From the NCBI RefSeq assembly GCF_026339735.1, contig NZ_JAPEQG010000001.1, positions 7,152,501 through 7,216,500 of the forward strand: DNA of 64,000 nt, read 5' to 3'. Positions 33,251-41,486 of the stretch are shown in pieces. The stretch is from Streptomyces sp. NBC_01669 (GTDB lineage: Bacteria; Actinomycetota; Actinomycetes; Streptomycetales; Streptomycetaceae). Numbering within the stretch: position 1 is the stretch's first letter; every line of letters begins with the position of its first letter. The notes beneath the pieces are model-generated. The model saw only the letters and a program-made list of their open reading frames with translations, was not told the origin of the DNA and ran no database searches. The position numbers were made by a program, and so were the translations under genes.

Positions 33251-35137
33251 ATGAGCATGGAAGCCACCGCGTGGACGCAGCTCCACAACGTCATGAACGC
33301 GCAGCAGGACCGACGACCCTTCGACCGAGCCACTCTGCGGCGCATCGCCGCGTTCGCCCGACCGCACCGGCGGCGGGTCGCCCTGTTCCTGCTGCTGAGT
33401 GTCGCCACGGCACTGCTCGCGGTCGCCACCCCCGTCCTCGCCGGCCGCGTCGTGAACGCGATCGTGACCGGCAAGGAGGAGGGGACCGTCACGCGGCTGG
33501 CCGTGCTCATCGCCGTGATCGCCGTCGCGGAGGCGGGACTCGGGCTGGTCAGCCGCTGGCTCTCGGCCACCCTCGGCGAAGGGCTGATCCTCGACCTGCG
33601 CACTGCGGTCTTCGACCACGTCCAGCGCATGCCGATCGCGTTCTTCACCCGCACCCGCACCGGCGCGCTCGTCAGCCGTCTCAACAACGACGTCATCGGC
33701 GCCCAGCGCGCCTTCAGCAACACCCTGTCCGGCGTCGTCAGCAATGTCGTCACGCTGATGCTCACCCTCGGCGTCATGCTCAGCATCTCCTGGCAGATCA
33801 CCGCACTCGCCCTGGTGCTGCTGCCCGTGTTCGTGCTCCCCGCACGCCGGATGGGTACACGGATGGCGAGACTCCAGCGCGAAGCCGCCGCCCACAATGC
33901 GGCGATGGGCACCCGGATGACCGAGCGCTTCTCCGCTCCCGGCGCCACGCTCATCAAGCTCTTCGGGCGGCCCGCCGACGAGTCCGCCGAATTCGCCGCC
34001 AGGGCGGGCAGGGTGCGCGACATCGGTGTCCGTACGGCCATGGCCCAGTCCGCATTCATCACGGCGCTCACCCTCGTATCGGCGCTGGCACTCGCCCTGG
34101 TCTACGGGCTCGGCGGGTTCTACGCGCTGCGCGGGCAGCTGGACGCGGGCGCCGTCGTCGCCCTGGCCCTGCTGCTGACCCGGCTGTACGCGCCGCTCAC
34201 CGCACTCGCCGGGGCGCGCGTCGAGGTGATGAGCGCGCTCGTCAGCTTCGAGCGGGTCTTCGAGGTCCTCGACCTCAGGCCCCTGATCGAGGAGAAGCCC
34301 GATGCGCGGACGGTCCCGGACGGTCCGGTCTCCGTGGAGTTCGACGCCGTGCGCTTCGGCTACCCGTCCGCCGACAAGGTCTCCCTCGCCTCGCTGGAAG
34401 ACGTCGCCACCCTGGACACCCGCGGCGGCGCCGAGGTGCTGCGCGGGGTCTCGTTCCGCGCCGAACCGGGCCAGACGGTGGCCCTCGTCGGATCGTCCGG
34501 CGCGGGCAAGTCGACCATCGCGCAACTGCTGCCCCGGCTGTACGACACGGACGAGGGCGCCGTACGCATCGGTGGCATCGACGTACGCGACCTGTCGGCC
34601 GACACCCTGCGTGACACACTCGGCATGGTGACCCAGGACGGCCACCTCTTCCACGAGTCGGTCCGCTCCAACCTTCTCCTCGCCCGCCCCGAAGCCACCG
34701 AGGAGGACCTCTGGGACGCCCTGCGCCGCTCGCGACTGGACGGGCTGGTCGCCTCGCTGCCCGACGGACTGGACACCGTCGTCGGTGAACGCGGCTACCG
34801 GCTCTCCGGCGGCGAACGCCAACGGCTGACCATCGCCCGGCTGCTACTGGCCCGCCAGCGCGTCGTCATCCTTGACGAGGCCACCGCCCACCTGGACAAC
34901 ACCTCCGAAGCGGCCGTCCAGGAAGCCCTCGTGGAGGCGCTCGAAGGACGCACCGCGGTGGTGATCGCCCACCGGCTCTCCACCGTACGGGCGGCGGATC
35001 TCATCCTCGTCGTGGAGAACGGCCGGATCGTGGAACGCGGCACCCACCAGGAGCTGCTGGCGGCCGGCGGCCGGTACGAGGAGCTGTACCGCACCCAGTT
35101 CGAGCGCCCCGGCGCCGAGCCCGCCGGTCTGGGCTGA
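33251..35137 (+). CDS. Type I ABC exporter (half-transporter)
   Basis: The 628-residue protein has an N-terminal membrane domain of six helices (about 40-320) and a C-terminal ATPase with Walker A GSSGAGKST, signature LSGGERQRLTIARLL and Walker B VVILDEATAHLD. This domain order marks a bacterial MsbA/LmrA-like exporter that works as a homodimer or heterodimer. Substrates are often lipids or drugs. A second half-transporter is not adjacent, so a homodimer is likely. Its leaderless promoter follows the long terminator of the previous gene. It converges on the BTAD regulator 11 bp away. Confidence 0.92.
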   Translation: MSMEATAWTQLHNVMNAQQDRRPFDRATLRRIAAFARPHRRRVALFLLLSVATALLAVATPVLAGRVVNAIVTGKEEGTVTRLAVLIAVIAVAEAGLGLVSRWLSATLGEGLILDLRTAVFDHVQRMPIAFFTRTRTGALVSRLNNDVIGAQRAFSNTLSGVVSNVVTLMLTLGVMLSISWQITALALVLLPVFVLPARRMGTRMARLQREAAAHNAAMGTRMTERFSAPGATLIKLFGRPADESAEFAARAGRVRDIGVRTAMAQSAFITALTLVSALALALVYGLGGFYALRGQLDAGAVVALALLLTRLYAPLTALAGARVEVMSALVSFERVFEVLDLRPLIEEKPDARTVPDGPVSVEFDAVRFGYPSADKVSLASLEDVATLDTRGGAEVLRGVSFRAEPGQTVALVGSSGAGKSTIAQLLPRLYDTDEGAVRIGGIDVRDLSADTLRDTLGMVTQDGHLFHESVRSNLLLARPEATEEDLWDALRRSRLDGLVASLPDGLDTVVGERGYRLSGGERQRLTIARLLLARQRVVILDEATAHLDNTSEAAVQEALVEALEGRTAVVIAHRLSTVRAADLILVVENGRIVERGTHQELLAAGGRYEELYRTQFERPGAEPAGLG

Positions 35138-35148
35138 CCACCCCTGAG

Positions 35149-38100
35149 TCAGTCGGTCGTCCAGTCCGTCCCACGGGCCTGATCCACCGCGAACGCCCCC
35201 GCCGGATAGGGGAGTTCGGCCGCAAGTGCCGCTGCCCGGTCGAACTCCTCGCGTGCCTCCCGCTCGCGGCCCAGCGCCGCGAGCGCCGCCGCATGCACCG
35301 TACGCGCCTCGGTCAACGACAACCGCTCGCCGACCTCCTCGGCGCGTACGATCTCCGCGGCAGCCAGCCGCACCGCCCGCTCCGGCTGCCCCGACAGCAG
35401 CTCCGCCCAGGACAGCAGCGCGGCCGATCCGGGTCCGTTCCCGTCGGTCAGCAGAGCGAGGGCTTCCTGCGGGCGGCCCTCGCGCACCAGGAGCTCCGCC
35501 TGCGCCGCCCGTACCTCGTGCACCGCCTGCCGGTCGCCCTGCGCATCGGCCACCTCCCCGGCACGGGTCAGCAGCTCCGCCGCGCCCGTCTCACCGGCGC
35601 CGATCCGGACCCGGGCCAGCGCGGCCAGGGCGTACGGAGTGCACCACGCGGCTTGCCCGCCGGTCTCCCGTACCGCCGCCTCCGCATGTTCCCGCGCCTC
35701 GCCGAACTCCCGCAGCAGCAGATGCAGTTCGGCGAGGTTCGCCCGCTCGAAGGCGACTGCCGTCGGATCCCCGGTGTGCTCGGCGAGCCGCAGCGCCCGC
35801 TGCCCGGAGGCGACCGCCTCGGTGAGCCGGCCCGACCGCCGGGCATGTTCGCGCAGCACGGAGAGGACGGTGGCCAGCAACTCCTGGTCGCCGTACGCCT
35901 CGGCGTGCGGCAGTGCCAGATCGGCCGCCGGACGGGCCTGCGCGAACCGGCCCGCGAGCCCGAGCGAGGTCGCCTGCATCCCGAGGGCGCGGGCCAGTAG
36001 CCCCCGGCGTTCGCTGCCCGGTATGGCGTCCGCGGCTTCCTGCGCGGTACAGGCCGCGGCGTGCGCCGACTCGTACCGGCCGGTCACGAACCGCAGAACC
36101 GCCGCCGCCAGATGGTGGGTCGCGGCGGCCAGCGGCGGGGTGCGCGGACCGGGCGGATAGGTACGCAGCAGATCCTCGCCCTCGTCGGTCCCGCGGTACT
36201 TCACCAGCACCTCGGTCAGCCGGGCGGCGGCCAGGACCTGTCCGTCCTCGTCGCCGCGCCGCACCATGTCGTCGAGTGCCTCGCGCAGCACCGCCGCCGC
36301 CTCCTGGTAGCGGGCCATCCGGCGCAGCACGGCGCCGCGGTCGATCCTCGCCTGCGCCGCATCGGCGGCCAGCGCGTCGAGCCGGGCGGTGAGTTCGGCG
36401 TAGTAGCGGTCCGCGGTGTCATTGGCGCACAGGGCTGCCGCCCGCTCGGCCGCCTGTCGCAGATAGTGGGTGGCGCGGGGGTCGTCGGCGCGGGTGAGGT
36501 GTGAGGCGAGGGTGTCGACGGCGTCCGGCCTGCGCCGCAGCACCGCCTCCGCGTAGGCCGAGTGCAGCTGTCGGCGGCGGGCCGCGGACAGCCCGTCGTA
36601 GCAGGTCAGCCGGACCAGTGGGTGCCGGAACGCGAGACCGGGCAGTGGCCGCCCGCCGACCACCACGGTCCGTTCCGTCATCACCGACGCCGCGACCGCC
36701 GCGTCCACGGCATCCGTCGCCTCGGCGGACGACAGCGGCGGATGCAGCCCGTGCTCGGCGACATCGAGAACCTCGGACAGCGCGGCGCCGCCGCCCGCCA
36801 CGGATACTGCCTCCACGACCCGCCGCACCGCGGGTCCCAGCCGTGCCAGCCGCGCCGCCACGAGGTGACGCACGCCCTCCGGGGCACTGAGCGCGGCGGG
36901 GTCCGCGGCTTCGTGGGCGGTGCGGGCCAGTTCCAGGGCGAAGAGCGGGTTGCCGAGTGACAGCTCCCAGACCCGCTCCACATCGGCCCTGGCCCCCGCG
37001 TCCCGGGCGACCGCCAGGCACGCGTCACGGTCCAGTCGCCCCAACTCCATGGAACGGGCAAGACCTTGGCGCACCAGGGTGTCCAGCACCGTGCGCCGGG
37101 GATCTGTCGCGGTCAGCTCCTCCGCCCGGTACGTCACGGCGAACCGCCAGTCCGTGCGCGTGGTCACCGCCCGCCGGGCCAGATGGCTGAGCAGCTGGTA
37201 CGTCCCCGTGTCGGCGGCGTGCAGGTCGTCCAGCACGAGCAGCACCGGGGCGGTCGCCGCCAGATCGCCCAGCAGTCCGGCCGCCGCCCGGAACAACCGG
37301 TCGCGCTCCTCCTCGGGACTGCGTTCCGTGCCCATCCCGATCTGGCCCAACGAGGGCAGCAGTGAGGCGAGTTCGGGGTACTCGCCGCCGATTCCGGCCC
37401 GGTCGGCGGGTGACCGGTCGGCGAGCCAGGCATCCAGCGCCTCGACGAAGGCGCCGTACGGCGTGTGGCCCTCCGCGTCGTGGCCCGCGCCCCACAGTAC
37501 GGTGGTCCCGGCCTCGGCCGCCCGCCGGGCCGCCTCCGCCGTGAGATGGGTCTTGCCGACGCCCGCCTCGCCGCCGACCAGGTGTACCGGCGGGCCGTCC
37601 GTGGCGAGCAGCAGCTCCAGGTCGGCCTCCCGGCCACGCAGCGGGGCCGCGGGCGGTGTGCGGAGAGCTGCGGGCAGGACCGGGGCCGCCGCCGCGCCCA
37701 CCACTGTGGCCGCCGAGTCGAGGGCCAGGAGGTGGAGTTGCTCCGTTGCCGGGCTCGGGCGCACTCCCAGCTCGGCGTCGAGCGCCTCCCGGCACACGTG
37801 GTACTGGCGCACCGCCTGCCGGCGCAGTCCCTGCCGCAGATACGCGTCGATGAGTACCCGATGAGCCCGCTCCTGGGCGGGCGTCGACGCCAGGACCAGC
37901 TGCGCGGCATCCGTGGCAGGTTCCGTCTCGCCGTCCGCGAGATACGCCTCCGCAAGGCCCAGCTGCACCCGCTCGCACAGTTCCGAGAGACGCTCGCGCC
38001 GGGTCTCGGCCCAGGGTGCGTAGCGGTCCTCGGGCAGCAGCTCACCGGTGAATGCCGCGACCGCGGCGGCCAGTTCGGCCGTACCACCCCCGACGAGCGC

Positions 38101-38505
38101 GCGCTCGGCCAGGGTCTCGGCGTGGTCCGCGTCGATCCACACCGTCCGGGGGTCCAGCGACAGGAGAGCCCCCTCGCCGGTCAGATACGACGACGCGGCG
38201 CGCGGCACGAGCTCGGGCTCGATGGCGCGCCGCGCCGCGTGCAGTGCGACCCGCAGGCTGCCGAGCGCGGACTGAGGATCGGCGTCCGGCCAGCAGATCT
38301 CCATCGCCTGCTCGCGGTGGAGGCGGTGTCCCGGGGAAACGGCGAGGAGTTTCACGAGGGCGCGCGCGCTCGGCCGTGGCCAGCGCTCGGCAAGTGGCGC
38401 GCCTCCGTCGCGTTCTATCCGGAACCCGCCGAAAAGGTGCACACGCAGCAACGGGGGTATGTGCGGGGGGTGCTCGCCGTGGTCGGCGGTGCGCGCTGCG
38501 TTCAT
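35149..38505 (-). CDS. Large BTAD/SARP-type transcriptional regulator with AAA domain
   Basis: The 1118-residue protein has an N-terminal OmpR-like winged helix (about 10-90), a bacterial transcriptional activation domain (about 95-250), then an NTPase with Walker A GGEAGVGKTHL and Walker B VLLVLDDLH (about 290-600). The C-terminal 450 residues are TPR-like helical repeats. This architecture is that of large SARPs such as AfsR relatives and activators of antibiotic clusters. No LuxR domain follows. ATG 38503-38505 is preceded by TACAGT nine nt upstream, without a ribosome site. No biosynthetic cluster adjoins it, so its targets may lie elsewhere. Confidence 0.88.
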   Translation of the reverse strand: MNAARTADHGEHPPHIPPLLRVHLFGGFRIERDGGAPLAERWPRPSARALVKLLAVSPGHRLHREQAMEICWPDADPQSALGSLRVALHAARRAIEPELVPRAASSYLTGEGALLSLDPRTVWIDADHAETLAERALVGGGTAELAAAVAAFTGELLPEDRYAPWAETRRERLSELCERVQLGLAEAYLADGETEPATDAAQLVLASTPAQERAHRVLIDAYLRQGLRRQAVRQYHVCREALDAELGVRPSPATEQLHLLALDSAATVVGAAAAPVLPAALRTPPAAPLRGREADLELLLATDGPPVHLVGGEAGVGKTHLTAEAARRAAEAGTTVLWGAGHDAEGHTPYGAFVEALDAWLADRSPADRAGIGGEYPELASLLPSLGQIGMGTERSPEEERDRLFRAAAGLLGDLAATAPVLLVLDDLHAADTGTYQLLSHLARRAVTTRTDWRFAVTYRAEELTATDPRRTVLDTLVRQGLARSMELGRLDRDACLAVARDAGARADVERVWELSLGNPLFALELARTAHEAADPAALSAPEGVRHLVAARLARLGPAVRRVVEAVSVAGGGAALSEVLDVAEHGLHPPLSSAEATDAVDAAVAASVMTERTVVVGGRPLPGLAFRHPLVRLTCYDGLSAARRRQLHSAYAEAVLRRRPDAVDTLASHLTRADDPRATHYLRQAAERAAALCANDTADRYYAELTARLDALAADAAQARIDRGAVLRRMARYQEAAAVLREALDDMVRRGDEDGQVLAAARLTEVLVKYRGTDEGEDLLRTYPPGPRTPPLAAATHHLAAAVLRFVTGRYESAHAAACTAQEAADAIPGSERRGLLARALGMQATSLGLAGRFAQARPAADLALPHAEAYGDQELLATVLSVLREHARRSGRLTEAVASGQRALRLAEHTGDPTAVAFERANLAELHLLLREFGEAREHAEAAVRETGGQAAWCTPYALAALARVRIGAGETGAAELLTRAGEVADAQGDRQAVHEVRAAQAELLVREGRPQEALALLTDGNGPGSAALLSWAELLSGQPERAVRLAAAEIVRAEEVGERLSLTEARTVHAAALAALGREREAREEFDRAAALAAELPYPAGAFAVDQARGTDWTTD

Positions 38506-38543
38506 CAGGCAGTCACTGTAACCGCCGTTCCCGGGCAGCCCGA

Positions 38544-38573
38544 AGACCCCCGCGCCACCGTGCGCGGGGGTCT
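38544..38573 (-). terminator. Terminator of the secreted protease/propeller operon
   Basis: AGACCCCCGCGC (38544-38555) and its complement (38562-38573) form a 12-bp stem with a 6-nt loop, 31 bp beyond the propeller gene stop codon. Confidence 0.7.
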
Positions 38574-38603
38574 CCAAGGCCGGAATCTCCGGGGGTCCCC
38601 AGG

Positions 38604-41486
38604 TCAGGACCGGCTGATCGAGTCCACCGTCAGCCCGTGCAACTGGTCGCTCTGCAGGAGATAGCGCCCGCCCGCGAGTTCGATCGTACGGTCGTACCCG
38701 GTCTGATCCGCGCCGAGGCCGATGATCTCGTCGACGCCGTCACCGTCGAGGTCCGCCACCACGGTGTTCTGGACCGCGTACTTGTTGATCCTGGCCAGGT
38801 GGTCCGGGTAGTTGTGGCCCGCGGTGAGGACCGCCGGGTCCCAGAGGTAGATCGCGGCCTCCGTGCCGCCCACGATCAGCCGTCTGCCGCCGGGGCCCGT
38901 TCCGAACTCGGCCTGGTGCAGCGTCGGCAGGGTGTACATGCTGTACTCCTTGTCGCCGCCCGCGTAGGTGCGCAGCGCGGCCGTGCTCGCCAGGACCGCT
39001 CCTTCCTCGCCCGTGAACCAGTTGCCGGTGGTCCAGGCCCCGCCGCCGGTCGCGGTGTGCACGACCTTCCCGGTCCGCGCATCACGGAACTCGATCAGTG
39101 TGGTCCAGAAGTTGTCCTCCCTGACGATCCAGGAGTGCACGACCGCGTGCCCGTCCGCGTAGGGGATCCCCGGGTCGGCGAAGACACCGTGGTGCAGCTC
39201 CGCGGCGTAGATCCTGGTGTCGGGGTCGCCGGTCCACTTCGGATCGGCCGTCCAGAGCACCTTGCCGGACTTCCCGTCCAGCGCCATGCCGTTGACGACC
39301 GACGTGGCGGCGTCGATGGCCCCGACCGTGCCGTACGAGGCGAAGACCCGGCCCTCGGCCACCGCCAGGTCGGAGAAGACCACTTCCGCGCCTTCGGGGG
39401 CGTACGACCAGAGCTGCTTGCCGTTGCCCTGGTACGCGCGGACCGCGTCCGTCGGTACGAGCACCTCGTCGGCGCCGTCGTGGTCCACATCGGCGACGGC
39501 CACCGAGCGGACGAACTGTCCCTTGCCGTCAATGGTCCGCAGGACCCGGCCCGTGTGCGCGTCGACGATCACGGTTGCGGAGTCCGCCGCGACGACCAGC
39601 TCGTCCCGCTTGCCGTCGCCGTCCGTGTCGGCCTGCACGATCTCGCCGTGCACCGCCCCGGGCAGGGTGGTCTTCCACAGCACCTCAGGCTTGCCCGCCA
39701 CCATCGACGGACCGTCGTACGCCCACAGGCCGTGCGACTGGCCGCCCGTCACGACGTCCTTCTTCCTGTCGCCGTTCACGTCCACGGCTACCGCGGAGGT
39801 CAGATCGCCCTGGAGCGGGGTGAGCGACGCCTGGCGGCCGCCGCTCAGCCGGTAGCTGCGGATGTTCTGCTCGTTGTCGACCGTCCGCACCCGCCACTCG
39901 TTGTCCACGCGGTACGGCTGGGCGTAGATCGGAGAAGCGACGGGGCCGCCCTGCTTCTCCCAGCTGACCTCGCCGTCACGCCCGCCGATGGCCGCGAGCC
40001 GGCCGTAACGCGTACCACCCGGGTTGGCGGCCGCATCCTTGTCCTGCATCGTGATGTACGAGGCGAGCACCTGCCCGTCGACGATCTGCAGACCGAGTGC
40101 GGAGTCGCCGTCCTTGGAATTGGACTCGTCCCGCTTGACGGTCCGCGACCACAGCTCGGACGCGTCCCCGCCGTCCAGCGCGTGCACGGTCGAGGCGTTG
40201 ACCCAGAGGTACTCGTCGAGCGTGTCCTCGCTGACCGCGTACTCCGGCTTGGAGTCGCCCTTCAGGTTGCCCACCTGCAGGCCGAGCGCGAGGGCGTTGA
40301 CCCGGGTGTCGAGGGTGGTGCGCGCCCCCGTCGCCGGGTCGTACGCGGCGAGCTGGTACTGCACGCCGTCGCGGTAGTCCGCCTGCTCGACGGCGACGAG
40401 CCGCTTCCGCGCGGAGTCGTACGCCAGCTGCCGTGAGTAGAGCGCCCCGTCGCTCTGCCACTTCACCGTGCCGTCAGCTGTGTCCAGGACCAGAGTGTGG
40501 CCCTCGGAGGCCGCCGTCGCGGTCTTGCGCCTGTTCCAGGAGACGGCGAGCAGCCCGCCGCCGAGCGCTCTGGTCGAGCCCCAGCGCCCGTCGCGCTGCC
40601 CGGTCTCGTAGGTCCATGTGTCGGTCGGCGTCAGCTTTCCGTCGGCGTACGAGAAGCGGAAGCCCTGCAGGGTCGCCCTGGCGTCCTTGGGGGCGTTGAG
40701 GTTGGTGGACGGCTGGTCGCCGACGACGAGCGTGTCGCCGACCAGGGTGACCTGCTGCGCGTCCGCGAAGATCCTGGTCCAGACCGTCTTGCCGGTCCTT
40801 CCGTCGAGGACGGTCACGAACGTGCCCGTGGAGAGCGTCGATCCGGGCACGGTGAACGGCCGGTACGGCGAATTGCCCACGTCCGCGGTGAAGACGACGT
40901 CCGCCACGCCGTCGCCGGTGAGGTCGCCCGTCGTGTAGCCGCGGTCGGAGAAGTCGGCGGCCGGGGCGACGGCGTTGTAGCCCATGGTGATCCGGGCCGG
41001 GTAGGGCTCCACCTGCCAGGGGCGTGTGGGCCGGACCTGCCAGTCGACGTACAGCGAGGCATTGTCCCGCTTCCACACCGTCGTGCCGTCGTCCGTCAGG
41101 CGGGTGACGGTGCCGGCACTGTGCACGGCGAGGTAGTCGCCGTGGCCGCCCGCAAGCTGTGTGGTGTCGGCCTGTCCCCGGTAGGTCTCCAGGTCGGAGC
41201 TCGCTTCGAGGGACAGGGTCCCGTCGGCCGACGTGTCGTCCGTGCCCTGCGGACTCTGCGACGACGGAGAGGAGTTGGATGTGGACTGCGGCGTGATCTG
41301 CTGCTCGCCGGCGAACGAATCGCCCTGGAGCCGCTTCTCCAGTCGGTCGGCCTGTGCGTCGGTGAGGACGCGCGGTCCGGCGCTGCCGGCGCTGTCGGCG
41401 TGTGCAGCGGGCGTGGCGGTCAGCGCCAGCCCGGCCGCGATCAGGGCGGAGGCGAGCCGGACGGCGCGCCGCGAAGTGGAGGTCAT
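38604..41486 (-). CDS. Secreted FG-GAP/VCBS-PQQ-like beta-propeller protein
   Basis: The 960-residue protein has a signal peptide (1 to about 30) and a Ser/Gln-rich linker. The body then shows repeated short motifs such as DLTGDGVADVVF, DVNGDRKKDVV, DTDGDGKRDELVV and DLDGDGVDEIIG. These are calcium-binding D-x-D-G-D loops of FG-GAP repeats, set among PQQ-like strand motifs (LDGRTGKTVWT, LDGKSGKVLWT). It is a propeller of about eight blades likely to act outside the cell. The start overlaps the protease stop by 4 bp (ATGA), so it is coupled to the subtilase and may be its substrate, partner or co-secreted adhesin. Its own ribosome site lies within the protease gene. Confidence 0.85.
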   Translation of the reverse strand: MTSTSRRAVRLASALIAAGLALTATPAAHADSAGSAGPRVLTDAQADRLEKRLQGDSFAGEQQITPQSTSNSSPSSQSPQGTDDTSADGTLSLEASSDLETYRGQADTTQLAGGHGDYLAVHSAGTVTRLTDDGTTVWKRDNASLYVDWQVRPTRPWQVEPYPARITMGYNAVAPAADFSDRGYTTGDLTGDGVADVVFTADVGNSPYRPFTVPGSTLSTGTFVTVLDGRTGKTVWTRIFADAQQVTLVGDTLVVGDQPSTNLNAPKDARATLQGFRFSYADGKLTPTDTWTYETGQRDGRWGSTRALGGGLLAVSWNRRKTATAASEGHTLVLDTADGTVKWQSDGALYSRQLAYDSARKRLVAVEQADYRDGVQYQLAAYDPATGARTTLDTRVNALALGLQVGNLKGDSKPEYAVSEDTLDEYLWVNASTVHALDGGDASELWSRTVKRDESNSKDGDSALGLQIVDGQVLASYITMQDKDAAANPGGTRYGRLAAIGGRDGEVSWEKQGGPVASPIYAQPYRVDNEWRVRTVDNEQNIRSYRLSGGRQASLTPLQGDLTSAVAVDVNGDRKKDVVTGGQSHGLWAYDGPSMVAGKPEVLWKTTLPGAVHGEIVQADTDGDGKRDELVVAADSATVIVDAHTGRVLRTIDGKGQFVRSVAVADVDHDGADEVLVPTDAVRAYQGNGKQLWSYAPEGAEVVFSDLAVAEGRVFASYGTVGAIDAATSVVNGMALDGKSGKVLWTADPKWTGDPDTRIYAAELHHGVFADPGIPYADGHAVVHSWIVREDNFWTTLIEFRDARTGKVVHTATGGGAWTTGNWFTGEEGAVLASTAALRTYAGGDKEYSMYTLPTLHQAEFGTGPGGRRLIVGGTEAAIYLWDPAVLTAGHNYPDHLARINKYAVQNTVVADLDGDGVDEIIGLGADQTGYDRTIELAGGRYLLQSDQLHGLTVDSISRS

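Noticed and set aside
32324..34822. Long minus-strand frame opposite the ABC exporter
   Set aside because: It is the antisense shadow of two clear ABC genes and has no recognisable motifs or ribosome site.
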